DNA from: Oceanihabitans iliipiscarium
GTDB lineage: Bacteria > Bacteroidota > Bacteroidia > Flavobacteriales > Flavobacteriaceae
DNA length: 64,000 nucleotides
Reading direction: 5' to 3'
NCBI RefSeq assembly: GCF_042686125.1
Contig: NZ_JBHUOV010000002.1
Span: 62,001 to 126,000, forward strand
Shown: positions 43,111 through 50,859 of the stretch, piece after piece
Layout: each line of letters starts with the position of its first letter
How positions within the stretch are numbered: position 1 is the stretch's first letter
Made by a program: the position numbers and the translations under genes
Notes under the pieces: generated by a model
The model's input: only the letters and a program-made list of their open reading frames with translations
What the model was told of the DNA's origin: nothing
Databases searched by the model: none

Positions 43111-44046
43111 ATGGATAAACAAGTTATTCTAGAGACGCACGAACGGATTCAGCCTTATATTCATCATACACCTGTCTTAACTTCACAAGGAATTAACGCC
43201 ATAGTTGGAGCACGGTTATTTTTTAAATGTGAAAACTTTCAGAAAATGGGCGCGTTTAAAATGCGAGGTGCTACGAATGCTATTCTTCAACTCACTCAAG
43301 AACAACGCGATAGAGGAGTCGTTACGCATTCTTCTGGTAATTTTGCTCAAGCTTTATCTTTAGCGGCTAAAAGTTTAGGTGTAACAGCTCATATTGTAAT
43401 GCCAGAAAATGCACCACAAGTTAAAAAAGATGCTGTTTTAAGTTATAATGGGTTAATTACCGAATGCGAGTCAACACCTGAAGCTAGAGAAGCTGTATCG
43501 CAACGCATTGCAGATAGTAATGGACTCACTTTTGTTCATCCTTCAAATGATATAGATGTGATTCATGGTAATGCTACAGCGTGCTTAGAACTCTTAGAGG
43601 ACTATCCTGATTTGGAGGTTGTGATTGCACCAGTTGGAGGTGGAGGCTTGTTAGCAGGAACTGCATTAGCAGCACATCATTTTGGTCAGCATTGCAAAAT
43701 TCTAGGTGGAGAACCTTTTGAAGCAGATGATGCGTATCGTTCACTATTAAGTGGAACGATAGAAACAAATGCATCAACTCGTACGATTGCTGATGGCTTG
43801 CGAACCCATTTGGGTGATATTAATTTTCCTATTCTAAAAAAGCATGTTGACTCTATTATTCGAGTAGAAGAACATGACATTATAGAAGCCATGCGTCTTA
43901 TATATCAACGCCTTAAGATCGTGGTAGAACCTTCGAGTGCTGTCGCTTTAGCAGCTATTATAAAACAGAAAGCGGACTATAAAAACCACACTATTGGCGT
44001 CATTCTTTCTGGTGGTAATGTCGACTTAAAAGCCTTGCCTTTTTAG
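43111..44046 (+). CDS. PLP-dependent threonine/serine dehydratase or serine racemase
   Basis: This is a 311-aa fold-type II PLP enzyme. The PLP lysine is K50 in ENFQKMGAFKMRGATNAI. SSGNFAQALSLAAK and VGGGGLLAGTALAAHHF form the phosphate and cofactor loops. It lacks the C-terminal ACT-like regulatory domain of biosynthetic IlvA, so a catabolic dehydratase or serine racemase is likely. Its stop overlaps that of the converging mscS-type gene by 3 bp. Confidence 0.9.
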   Translation: MDKQVILETHERIQPYIHHTPVLTSQGINAIVGARLFFKCENFQKMGAFKMRGATNAILQLTQEQRDRGVVTHSSGNFAQALSLAAKSLGVTAHIVMPENAPQVKKDAVLSYNGLITECESTPEAREAVSQRIADSNGLTFVHPSNDIDVIHGNATACLELLEDYPDLEVVIAPVGGGGLLAGTALAAHHFGQHCKILGGEPFEADDAYRSLLSGTIETNASTRTIADGLRTHLGDINFPILKKHVDSIIRVEEHDIIEAMRLIYQRLKIVVEPSSAVALAAIIKQKADYKNHTIGVILSGGNVDLKALPF

Positions 44047-45281
44047 GCTTCAGCAGCTACTGCTAATTCATACAATTCTAAATCGAAAAACGGAACAGCA
44101 GCCAAGCTATGATCGAAAATATCAGACATGATATATTCATAATTAACCCAACGTTTATCACTACTAAAGGCATAAATTTCTAAAGGTAAACCCTGAGGTG
44201 TAGGCGCCAACTGTCTGGTCATGATGGTCATGTCTTTATTAATGGCTGAATGGTTTTCGATATACGACTGTATGTATTTTCTGAATACACCAAGATTCGT
44301 AAGGTTTCTACCGTTAATTAAAGTGGACTTGTCAATTTCATGTTCAGTATTATAGGTGTTAATTTCCTTTTCTCTTTCTGATAAATAGGTAGCAATGAGT
44401 TGAATATTTTTAAGTTTTTCAATCTCATCAGCTGTAAGGTATTTAATACTCGATGCCTTTAAAATAATTGAGCGTTTGATGCGTCGTCCACCAGAATCGC
44501 TCATTCCACGCCAGTTTTTAAACGAATCAGAAATTAAGGCGTAAGTAGGAATGGTGGTAATCGTTTTATCAAAATTCTGGACCTTTACAGTAGAAAGGTT
44601 AATTTCTACCACATCGCCATCAGCACCATATTTATCAAAAGTGATCCAATCGCCAATGCGCACCATATCATTTATAGACACTTGAATACTTGCGACAAAG
44701 CCAAGAATTGTATCTCTAAACACTAAAAGAATAATGGCAGAAGCAGCACCAAGCGTTGTTGCAAATCTCCAGAAAGACACACCAGTAATTATGGCGAAAA
44801 TAGAGAAGAGGCCAATAATCCAAGCGAAAATCATAAACACTTGAATGTAACTATCAATAGGTTTGTCTTTAAATCTAGGAAGCGTTTTAAGGTAATCTTT
44901 TATTGAGTTCAAGATGCTTCTAGCAATCCATAATACGAGAATAATTCCGAATACTTGAAGGCCTTTTTCTATGATATTTTCAAAATAAGGAAAATCAACA
45001 AAGACAATAGGAATAAGCTCTAAAGCAATAATAAGCGGAATGATATGTGCAATATTTCTAGGTGCTTTATTCTTTACCAGGATATTATCGAACTTTGTTT
45101 TAGAGCGTATGGCAAACACCGAAAAAGCATTAATTAACAGTTTACGAATCACAAAATCGACAATAGCTGTTATAATCATTAAGGCTATTAATAAGCCTAA
45201 CATGTTGAGATATTTTGATGCGTTCTCAGATAAGCCTAAAGACAATAGATAATCGTAAAGCAGATGTTGAAAGGTATTCAT
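44043..45281 (-). CDS. MscS family mechanosensitive channel
   Basis: ATG 45281 is chosen (412 aa) because a promoter box at 45300-45307 would place an upstream TTG (45302) before the transcript start. N-terminal helices are followed by a helix and beta domain: GAASAIILLVFRDTILGFVASIQVS, then DMVRIGDWITFDKYGADGDVVEINL, the MscS core. The C-terminal part matches larger Bacteroidota MscS proteins. It releases solutes on osmotic downshock. Confidence 0.9.
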   Translation of the reverse strand: MNTFQHLLYDYLLSLGLSENASKYLNMLGLLIALMIITAIVDFVIRKLLINAFSVFAIRSKTKFDNILVKNKAPRNIAHIIPLIIALELIPIVFVDFPYFENIIEKGLQVFGIILVLWIARSILNSIKDYLKTLPRFKDKPIDSYIQVFMIFAWIIGLFSIFAIITGVSFWRFATTLGAASAIILLVFRDTILGFVASIQVSINDMVRIGDWITFDKYGADGDVVEINLSTVKVQNFDKTITTIPTYALISDSFKNWRGMSDSGGRRIKRSIILKASSIKYLTADEIEKLKNIQLIATYLSEREKEINTYNTEHEIDKSTLINGRNLTNLGVFRKYIQSYIENHSAINKDMTIMTRQLAPTPQGLPLEIYAFSSDKRWVNYEYIMSDIFDHSLAAVPFFDLELYELAVAAEA

Positions 45282-45299
45282 ATCAAAATAATTAGAGTA

Positions 45300-45307
45300 C
45301 AAAAGTA
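45300..45307 (-). promoter_or_regulatory. -7 box TACTTTTG for the mscS-type gene
   Basis: Lies on the minus strand 18 bp before ATG 45281. No clear -33 element. It helps to decide the start codon. Confidence 0.4.
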
Positions 45308-45346
45308 CAGTACTAAGATGATATACCTAGAGACTTTAAGTTTTTT

Positions 45347-45967
45347 TTAAATGACATTAAAAATGATTAATCCGTAGATTGCAAATCGCACTAAACGCAA
45401 AGCACCAAAGCCCATTACTTTTTTAAATGGAAACTCGATAAGTCCAGCAGCCATACAGGATACAGAAAAGGGCACAGGTAAGAGTGCACCAACAATAATT
45501 AAAAATCCGCCCCATTTTTTAGAGTTTTTAAGCTGCTTTTCCATTTTAGCTTCAATATAATTATGTACCGCAGGCTTTTTAGTCATAAGATGGCCTAAAT
45601 AATAAGAAACTAAACCTCCTAAATACGACAAAATAGCTAATACAGATAAAAACAACCAAGGGTTAGTCATTTTTCCAGCCCAAACAATAAATATTTCTGG
45701 AGGCACTAAACCTAAAAGTGCTTCAGAAGTAAAAAAGAAAGCCAATACACCATACGTTGGTAAAGCCTGAGTAATACTTACTAACATGGCATTAATATCT
45801 ACAAATTGATTAATGACTGCTAAGAGTATGATTAAAGCAGTTACATATGGTAATGCTTTTTTAATGGCATTGCCCACGAATGTGTAAAAACCAGTATAAG
45901 TATAATATTGATGAAGTAATTGCAGTCGCGATTTCTCTGACTTAGGTCGGGTTTTAGTAGGTTTCAT
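45347..45967 (-). CDS. YqaA/VTT-domain (DedA-like) membrane protein
   Basis: This is a 206-aa inner-membrane protein with a cytosolic basic start (KPTKTRPKSEKSR). TM segments include LAFFFTSEALLGLVPPEIFIVWAG, SYLGGLVSYYLGHLMTKK and FLIIVGALLPVPFSVSCMAA, with the VTT/SNARE-associated layout and the G-x-x-x-P-x-P loop typical of the YqaA/DedA group. These handle lipid flipping or membrane potential. Monocistronic; to its left stands the long empty region. Confidence 0.85.
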   Translation of the reverse strand: MKPTKTRPKSEKSRLQLLHQYYTYTGFYTFVGNAIKKALPYVTALIILLAVINQFVDINAMLVSITQALPTYGVLAFFFTSEALLGLVPPEIFIVWAGKMTNPWLFLSVLAILSYLGGLVSYYLGHLMTKKPAVHNYIEAKMEKQLKNSKKWGGFLIIVGALLPVPFSVSCMAAGLIEFPFKKVMGFGALRLVRFAIYGLIIFNVI

Positions 45968-46602
45968 TAGGTTAAGATTTGGTTATGGAGGGAAATCAAA
46001 TATAATGTATGATATTTTATTTCAAAGAAAATTTTAGAATTTTCGATGAAATACAAAACCCAATTTAATGGACGCAGAACAAAATATAGTCTATTTTAAA
46101 CTTCTCATTTTATTATAATTTCTTTATTTACAGTGATTTGTATTATAACTAGTTTTGTAACCTATAGAGTGGATACTCATATTTTCTATTTTACATAATA
46201 TTAATTATAGTACATTTTACAACAATTAGCATAATAGCGCTTTTAAGCGATATTTGACATAATTGCAGATATAATGGCTGCCTGACTTATATCGTTAGTA
46301 ATTATGACAAGCTAATTGTGGCTTCCTTGTTGTATTTATTATTTATAAACTTTAAGCTCATTACACTTTATCGTTTTGTTTTTCCGATAATTTTAATATT
46401 CTGCACAATGGTTCAAGATTTTTTAAATACGCGATTCTAAGCGCTTAGTGATTGCTATGGATTTCTTTAAAAGTGATGTGTTTAAGGATTTGAAACTGGC
46501 TGTATGTAATGCTGCTCTTGAATATCAATTGATTCTATATTCTGAGATTGCGTTGTTTTGAGGTTTCTTAGGACTTAAAAAAGCTTTTTTTTGTGCTTGC
46601 AG

Positions 46603-46657
46603 ATACCCGAAGCATACCCGAGGCATACCCGACGCATATCCGAGGGACACCCGAAGG
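46603..46657. repeat. 11-bp tandem repeat, five units
   Basis: Units: ATACCCGAAGC, ATACCCGAGGC, ATACCCGACGC, ATATCCGAGGG and ACACCCGAAGG. Units 1-3 differ at one position, units 4-5 are more diverged. The GC content is far above the surroundings. The last unit also pairs with TTCGGGTGT at 46671 to form a stem. Confidence 0.85.
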
Positions 46658-46679
46658 AGCTCCTTTTTCTTTCGGGTGT
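46647..46679. repeat. GC-richer stem-loop at the end of the tandem repeat
   Basis: ACACCCGAA (46647-46655) pairs with TTCGGGTGT (46671-46679); the loop contains the palindrome GGAGCTCC. Confidence 0.6.
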
Positions 46680-46791
46680 GCTATTATGTAAAATAGAACT
46701 CATACTTGTATTTTAAAAACAATTAACGGCTCGTTGCATTTGTATAGCCTAAACTATGTACGCTTACTACCCAGCCGCATCAACTGGCAGA

Positions 46792-46825
46792 TTTAAATAA
46801 TTGATGTATTAATCAATTATTTAAA
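46792..46825. repeat. Perfect AT-rich inverted repeat
   Basis: TTTAAATAATTGAT / ATCAATTATTTAAA, 14-bp arms with a 6-nt loop, 33 bp downstream of the minus-strand zinc-ribbon gene. It may stop or stabilise that transcript, though no T tract follows. Confidence 0.55.
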
Positions 46826-46858
46826 CTCCTGTTTTAGCCAAAATTTTATGAGGCCATT

Positions 46859-47179
46859 TTAATCTCTCATGAATTTTTCTCTATCATATTCACACATTGG
46901 ACACAAACTATTCTCTGATATGTATATATGATCTGTAAGTTCTGCTACATTACCATTTCCGCATCTTTCACACTCATGATCACTTGCGTAATTTTCTGCA
47001 AAGTTTTCAAGAACATATTTTTGTTTATCAGATAACGAATTAAAACCTTTATCTAATAAGAATTTTGTAATGCCTTCAATTGCACCTTCCAACTCACTTC
47101 TATCCATTAATTGACTTAAAAAGTCTTTTAAATCGTCTTCATGTTCTTTGTCAAACATCCATTGTTTTACTTGTCCCAT
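46859..47179 (-). CDS. Small zinc-ribbon protein of unknown function
   Basis: This is a 106-aa cytosolic protein. The first ~70 residues are acidic and helical (DDLKDFLSQLMDRSELEGAI). The C-terminal part has paired CxxC motifs, CERCG (about 75) and CPMC (about 96), a likely zinc ribbon. It is the last gene of a three-gene minus operon, 13 bp after the 319-aa unknown. Similar small proteins occur in accessory and phage-defence regions (from memory). Not recognised further. Confidence 0.7.
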   Translation of the reverse strand: MGQVKQWMFDKEHEDDLKDFLSQLMDRSELEGAIEGITKFLLDKGFNSLSDKQKYVLENFAENYASDHECERCGNGNVAELTDHIYISENSLCPMCEYDREKFMRD

Positions 47180-47192
47180 ATAATATTTACTT

Positions 47193-48152
47193 TTAATTGT
47201 TCTTTATGATATTATCAATATAATTCTGTATTGTATAATTTATTTCATCGTCGCTCAAAGGACTGTATTTTTCAATAATATCTTTTTTAAAATCTATTAG
47301 AGGTTTATCACCATGTTCTATAATATGATCAAAAAGCTTCCCTTTAGGTTTAGAAAACTCTGCATAAAAAGCTTTTAATCTTGGCTTTTTTGTTTCATCC
47401 TTAAGTATTCTAAAAAGACCAGAAGCAGCAGACAATTGCTTACCTCCCATAATTTCTGGCACTTTTTTGTTTCTTATCATATATTCATCAAACTTTGACG
47501 AATAATACCTATCGATTGAAATAAAGCGCTTTGGTATTAAAATTATATGCTCACCTTTATGAACTGGTAACTTTACAGTCTTTGTTTTCCATTTTTCATC
47601 TACATAATCAAATACTTGAATTTTTATATCAAAAGTGTTTTTAACATTGTGTAAAATACATTGCTGTGATGTAAATTCTGCAAATATATTTCTACATATT
47701 GCAGCAACCATATCACTAACATTATCAGAACCAATTCCTTCAACAAGTAATTGACTATAGCATATATCAGAAAGAAGTGTGGTTTTTGCAGCTTTACTAT
47801 TAGAAAATATATCATAAAGATGTTCTGCTTTTTCCCTACCTATTGCTTTACCATGAAATTGCTCAAAACCATAACCCATGTGAATTTCTGTAGGTTCTCT
47901 TAAGAACAATAAAAGTTTTATAGCTTCATTTTTTTTATTTTCTTTTATAAGTTTAAGTAATTTTTCAAAATATTTTTTTAATGTAATTTCAATCTTGTAA
48001 CTCATATCACAATTACTTGCAGAAATAAGCCAAGGACTAATGAATAATGGTATATCCATATCCACCAGAATGTCTATAAATTCTAATTCTTTTTGGCTTT
48101 TTGCAATACCAAATTGTTCTGTGAATTTTTTCTTTTTTAATGTTTTTTTCAT
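47193..48152 (-). CDS. Unknown 319-aa protein of the accessory operon
   Basis: This is a soluble protein without signal peptide. Conserved-looking blocks are DILVDMDIPLFISPWLISAS (about 27-46), REPTEIHMGYGFEQFHG (about 85-101), GREKAEHLYDIFSNSKAA and LLVEGIGSDNVSDMVAAICR (about 135-154). Charged residues in the last blocks (Glu, Asp, Asp) could form a metal site. I remember proteins of this general style near restriction and abortive-infection genes but cannot name a family. It lies between the DUF2188 gene (21 bp) and the zinc-ribbon gene. Confidence 0.75.
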   Translation of the reverse strand: MKKTLKKKKFTEQFGIAKSQKELEFIDILVDMDIPLFISPWLISASNCDMSYKIEITLKKYFEKLLKLIKENKKNEAIKLLLFLREPTEIHMGYGFEQFHGKAIGREKAEHLYDIFSNSKAAKTTLLSDICYSQLLVEGIGSDNVSDMVAAICRNIFAEFTSQQCILHNVKNTFDIKIQVFDYVDEKWKTKTVKLPVHKGEHIILIPKRFISIDRYYSSKFDEYMIRNKKVPEIMGGKQLSAASGLFRILKDETKKPRLKAFYAEFSKPKGKLFDHIIEHGDKPLIDFKKDIIEKYSPLSDDEINYTIQNYIDNIIKNN

Positions 48153-48173
48153 GCTATTAATCTTTAATTAAAT

Positions 48174-48401
48174 TTAACCTTTTGGCGGAAACGGATCGTT
48201 TCCACTATATGTATTTCGTTCTCTTATTCTACCATTCTTTCCATGAATAAGTAATTCACTATTTTGATTTTTGGCAATTTGAGTACCAATTTCTATGGCT
48301 TTTTTTTGTGTTGAAACTACTTTTGTAGCTTTTTCATTACCTGCTCCTTTAACAGCCCAACCATCTTTATGTTTAACTATGTGTTGATTTTTTTTGCTCA
48401 T
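48174..48401 (-). CDS. DUF2188 family small protein
   Basis: This is a 75-aa protein whose start HIVKHKDGWAVKGAGNEKA, followed by TQKKAIEIGTQIAKNQNSEL and IHGKNGRIRERNTYSGNDPF, fits DUF2188 (the pattern of 'H V P...gW.v...g..ra'). The family is common in accessory DNA; the function is unknown. It is the first gene of the minus-strand trio and diverges from the ATPase gene. Confidence 0.82.
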   Translation of the reverse strand: MSKKNQHIVKHKDGWAVKGAGNEKATKVVSTQKKAIEIGTQIAKNQNSELLIHGKNGRIRERNTYSGNDPFPPKG

Positions 48402-48482
48402 TTTATCGATATTTACGTGTTTATTATCTAGTATTAATGTTAAATTTCTCCAAAAAAATCAATTATATGAGAAATATACGTA

Positions 48483-48490
48483 CAAATCTA
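48483..48490 (-). promoter_or_regulatory. -7 box TAGATTTG for the DUF2188 operon
   Basis: On the minus strand, 81 bp before the DUF2188 ATG. TAnnTTTG is complete; the -33 element is not clear. Confidence 0.35.
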
Positions 48491-48530
48491 CAATTTTATT
48501 TTCATACTTAAAAATTTATTTGTACTTTTA

Positions 48531-48545
48531 TACGATAATGTCGTA
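48531..48545. promoter_or_regulatory. Inverted repeat TACGA-N5-TCGTA in the divergent promoter region
   Basis: A short perfect inverted repeat sits 8 bp before the ATPase -7 box and about 40 bp from the opposite one. It is a plausible regulator site; no regulator gene is present in the block. Confidence 0.35.
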
Positions 48546-48553
48546 CATTTTAC

Positions 48554-48561
48554 TATATTTG
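48554..48561 (+). promoter_or_regulatory. -7 box TATATTTG for the ATPase gene
   Basis: Complete TAnnTTTG, 28 bp before ATG 48590. A TTTA at 48527 could serve as -33. Confidence 0.4.
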
Positions 48562-48589
48562 ACGACTAATAGCACTAAAAAACGATTAA

Positions 48590-49885
48590 ATGCTCGTAAA
48601 ATTCACGGTTCAAAATTATCTTTCGTTCAAAAACAGAACAACTATTGACTTGACAGCCACGTCTCTAACAGAGTATCGTGCAGATAATATTATTAAATCC
48701 CCTATCAATAATGTATCATTATTAAAGAGTCTTGTTTTATATGGAGGAAATTCTAGCGGAAAGAGTAATTTGTTTAAAGCTATTAAATTTGTTAGACGAT
48801 TCATATTAATGTCATCAAAAGATTCACAAGCAGATGAACCGATAGATATTGAACCATTTAGACTATCATTGGAAACTATTAATGAACCAAGTTATTTTGA
48901 AATTGAGTTTATTCATGAATCTGTTAAATATCGTTATGGTTTTGAAGCAGATACTGATAAAATTTATAAGGAATGGCTATTTTCAACTAGTAAAAATAAA
49001 GAGCATTTATTATTTGACCGAGATTTAAAAAACTTTGAAATTTCTAAAAAGTTTGATGAAACAAGTAAAAACTTAATTCGAATCACAAGAGATAATGCTT
49101 TGTTTCTTTCTGTTTGCGCTCAATTTAATATTGCACTTGCGATAGATTTATTGAAAAGCATTGGAGATATACAATATGTTTCTGGAACTGAAGACAGATT
49201 CATAATGGATTATACAACTGAAATGTTAAGTGATCCAGAAAAAAGTGTCTATGTAAACAATTTTATTAAAGGAGCTAATTTAGGTTTTAACAAAATTAAA
49301 ACAGAAAAAATTAGCTTAACAGCTGAAATGCTTACTAAAAATAAAGTGCCGAAGGAAATTCAAAAGATTATTCTTGACTCAAACGAAGAGAACACTATTA
49401 TTACTACGCAACATACAGTCTATGATAAAAACAATAAACCTGTAGATGAAGCTTATTTTAACTTAATGGCAAGCGAATCTTTAGGAACAAGAAAATACTA
49501 TTCATTAGCTGGTCCAATAATTGACACTTTAATAAAAGGAAAGACTTTAATTATTGATGAATTTGATGCTAGATTACATCCTTTGTTGAGCAAGGCTATA
49601 ATCCAATTGTTTAATTCAAGTGATAATAATCCTTATGGTGCTCAATTAATCTTTGCTTCTCACAATTCTTTTTTTATCAATTCTAATAGTAGACTATTTA
49701 GACGAGATCAAATAATTATGACTGATAAAGATAAATATGGAATTACTGAAATGAAGTCATTGTATGAAAAGAAAATTAGAAAAGATGCTTCATTTGAAAA
49801 GGATTATTTACTCGGTAAATATCAAGGAGTTCCTGATTTAGAGATAAGTAATCAGCTTTTTTTATTTGATGATAATGCAATTTAA
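48590..49885 (+). CDS. AbiL/RloA-like AAA15 family ATPase
   Basis: This is a 431-aa ABC/SMC-type ATPase. It begins LVKFTVQNYLSFKNRTTIDL, has Walker A YGGNSSGKSNLFKAI (about 45-59), a signature-like ASESLGTRKYYSLAGPI, Walker B TLIIDEFDARLHPL and the H-loop ASHN. The end (DYLLGKYQGVPDL) is typical of AAA15 proteins that drive AbiL, RloAB or PARIS-like defence. The usual partner (RloB/AbiLii or TOPRIM nuclease) is not downstream, where only 164 bp remain before an unrelated gene. It diverges from the DUF2188 trio. Confidence 0.88.
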   Translation: MLVKFTVQNYLSFKNRTTIDLTATSLTEYRADNIIKSPINNVSLLKSLVLYGGNSSGKSNLFKAIKFVRRFILMSSKDSQADEPIDIEPFRLSLETINEPSYFEIEFIHESVKYRYGFEADTDKIYKEWLFSTSKNKEHLLFDRDLKNFEISKKFDETSKNLIRITRDNALFLSVCAQFNIALAIDLLKSIGDIQYVSGTEDRFIMDYTTEMLSDPEKSVYVNNFIKGANLGFNKIKTEKISLTAEMLTKNKVPKEIQKIILDSNEENTIITTQHTVYDKNNKPVDEAYFNLMASESLGTRKYYSLAGPIIDTLIKGKTLIIDEFDARLHPLLSKAIIQLFNSSDNNPYGAQLIFASHNSFFINSNSRLFRRDQIIMTDKDKYGITEMKSLYEKKIRKDASFEKDYLLGKYQGVPDLEISNQLFLFDDNAI

Positions 49886-49893
49886 ATAATCCA

Positions 49894-49935
49894 CTCCACA
49901 CACATTATGCTTCCCTCCTACGTCGTCGCATAAAA
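49894..49935. repeat. Diverged intergenic repeat, copy A (right edge of the accessory block)
   Basis: Roughly 70% similar by eye to 63067-63107 (shared ACACACA-TAT, CTACxxxGT and GCAT blocks). Weak but both lie just behind gene ends. Confidence 0.3.
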
Positions 49936-50049
49936 GTGATTTACTAGTAGCTCGTGCATATTGAATGCTTAACCATTGCTTAATCTCATTCTTCGATTTC
50001 ATTAACTGAGTTAATTGTAATTTGAAACTATAAAACAAAAGATATGCAC

Positions 50050-50859
50050 TTAAAGCCCATTAGCGCTTAATATTTCTTGAGTCGCAGTAAGGAGCGTTGT
50101 AATTTTTTTATGATCATATGCATCTTGATGTGCATTTGCATATACTCCTTTATCATTGTCAAAATACCTGCCTGATTGATTTTTATGACGTTCTAAGAGC
50201 GCTAAGTCATATAAAATAGCGGCACCCTTCTCTGCTGGCGACCAATGCTGTCCATACGCTTCTTTTACCATTTTTGTATTTAAAAGAGAACCAGGATTTA
50301 CTGCAATGGTAGTAATGTTTGGATGATTTTTGGCAAAATTAAAAGACCACATCGTTAGGGCTAACTTACTTTGAGCATAGCTTTCACTTGCGTTTACAGT
50401 GGCATCACCTGTTAAGACACCTTCTTGTACGGTAGATTGTGCAGCAGAACTTAAATTGATGATTCTGGGTTGATTCCCTTTTTCTAGAAGTGAAGTGATC
50501 GTTTCTGTTAAAACGAATGGCGCCAAATAATTAACAGCCATTCGAATGTCTAAACCGTTTTTAGTTTTATCTACAGGGCTTTTATAAATGCCAGCATTAT
50601 TAATAAGAAGGTCTAATTGAGGGACTTCATTTATAATGTGTCCTGCGAGTTCTTTTACAGCATTGATATCTGAAAAATCAGCGACAAACCCTTTAATATT
50701 CTCGTTGTTTGAGGCTTCTTTTAATTCTGAAATGACTTCGTTTAACTTAGCTTCATTTCTACCATGTAGATATATATGATGCCCTTCTTTAGCAAGTTTT
50801 AAAGCGGTTAGTTTTCCTATTCCGTCAGTACTTCCTGTGATGAATATGGTTTTATTCAT
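50050..50859 (-). CDS. Short-chain dehydrogenase/reductase
   Basis: The ATG at 50859 gives 269 aa beginning KTIFITGSTDGIGKLTALKL, the NAD(P) loop (TGxxxGIG). LINNAGIYKSP and the catalytic INLSSAAQ...ESYAQSKLALTM (Ser, Tyr, Lys) are intact. It resembles the WWOX/retinol-dehydrogenase-like SDRs. Its start overlaps the end of the luciferase-like gene by 8 bp, so both are one transcript. The substrate is unknown. Confidence 0.9.
   Translation of the reverse strand: MNKTIFITGSTDGIGKLTALKLAKEGHHIYLHGRNEAKLNEVISELKEASNNENIKGFVADFSDINAVKELAGHIINEVPQLDLLINNAGIYKSPVDKTKNGLDIRMAVNYLAPFVLTETITSLLEKGNQPRIINLSSAAQSTVQEGVLTGDATVNASESYAQSKLALTMWSFNFAKNHPNITTIAVNPGSLLNTKMVKEAYGQHWSPAEKGAAILYDLALLERHKNQSGRYFDNDKGVYANAHQDAYDHKKITTLLTATQEILSANGL

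Larger units (their letters stand above)
45968..46858. other. Long intergenic stretch (about 890 bp) without convincing genes
   Basis: No ORF with good evidence is seen on either strand. It holds a 34-codon open stretch at 46457-46561 (perhaps a decayed fragment), an 11-bp GC-richer tandem repeat with a hairpin (46603-46679) and a perfect AT-rich palindrome (46792-46825). It marks the left border of an accessory gene block. Confidence 0.6.

Noticed and set aside
46603..46657. Tandem repeat considered as CRISPR array
   Set aside because: Units are 11 bp without spacers and no cas genes are present.
46725..46860. Integron attC-like site left of the zinc-ribbon gene (AACGGCTCGTTGC region)
   Set aside because: No proper GTTRRRY/RYYYAAC core pair could be found; only superficial likeness.
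48394..48648. 84-codon plus-strand ORF in the divergent region
   Set aside because: It overlaps the ATPase start in another frame, has low-complexity Tyr/Leu content and no support.
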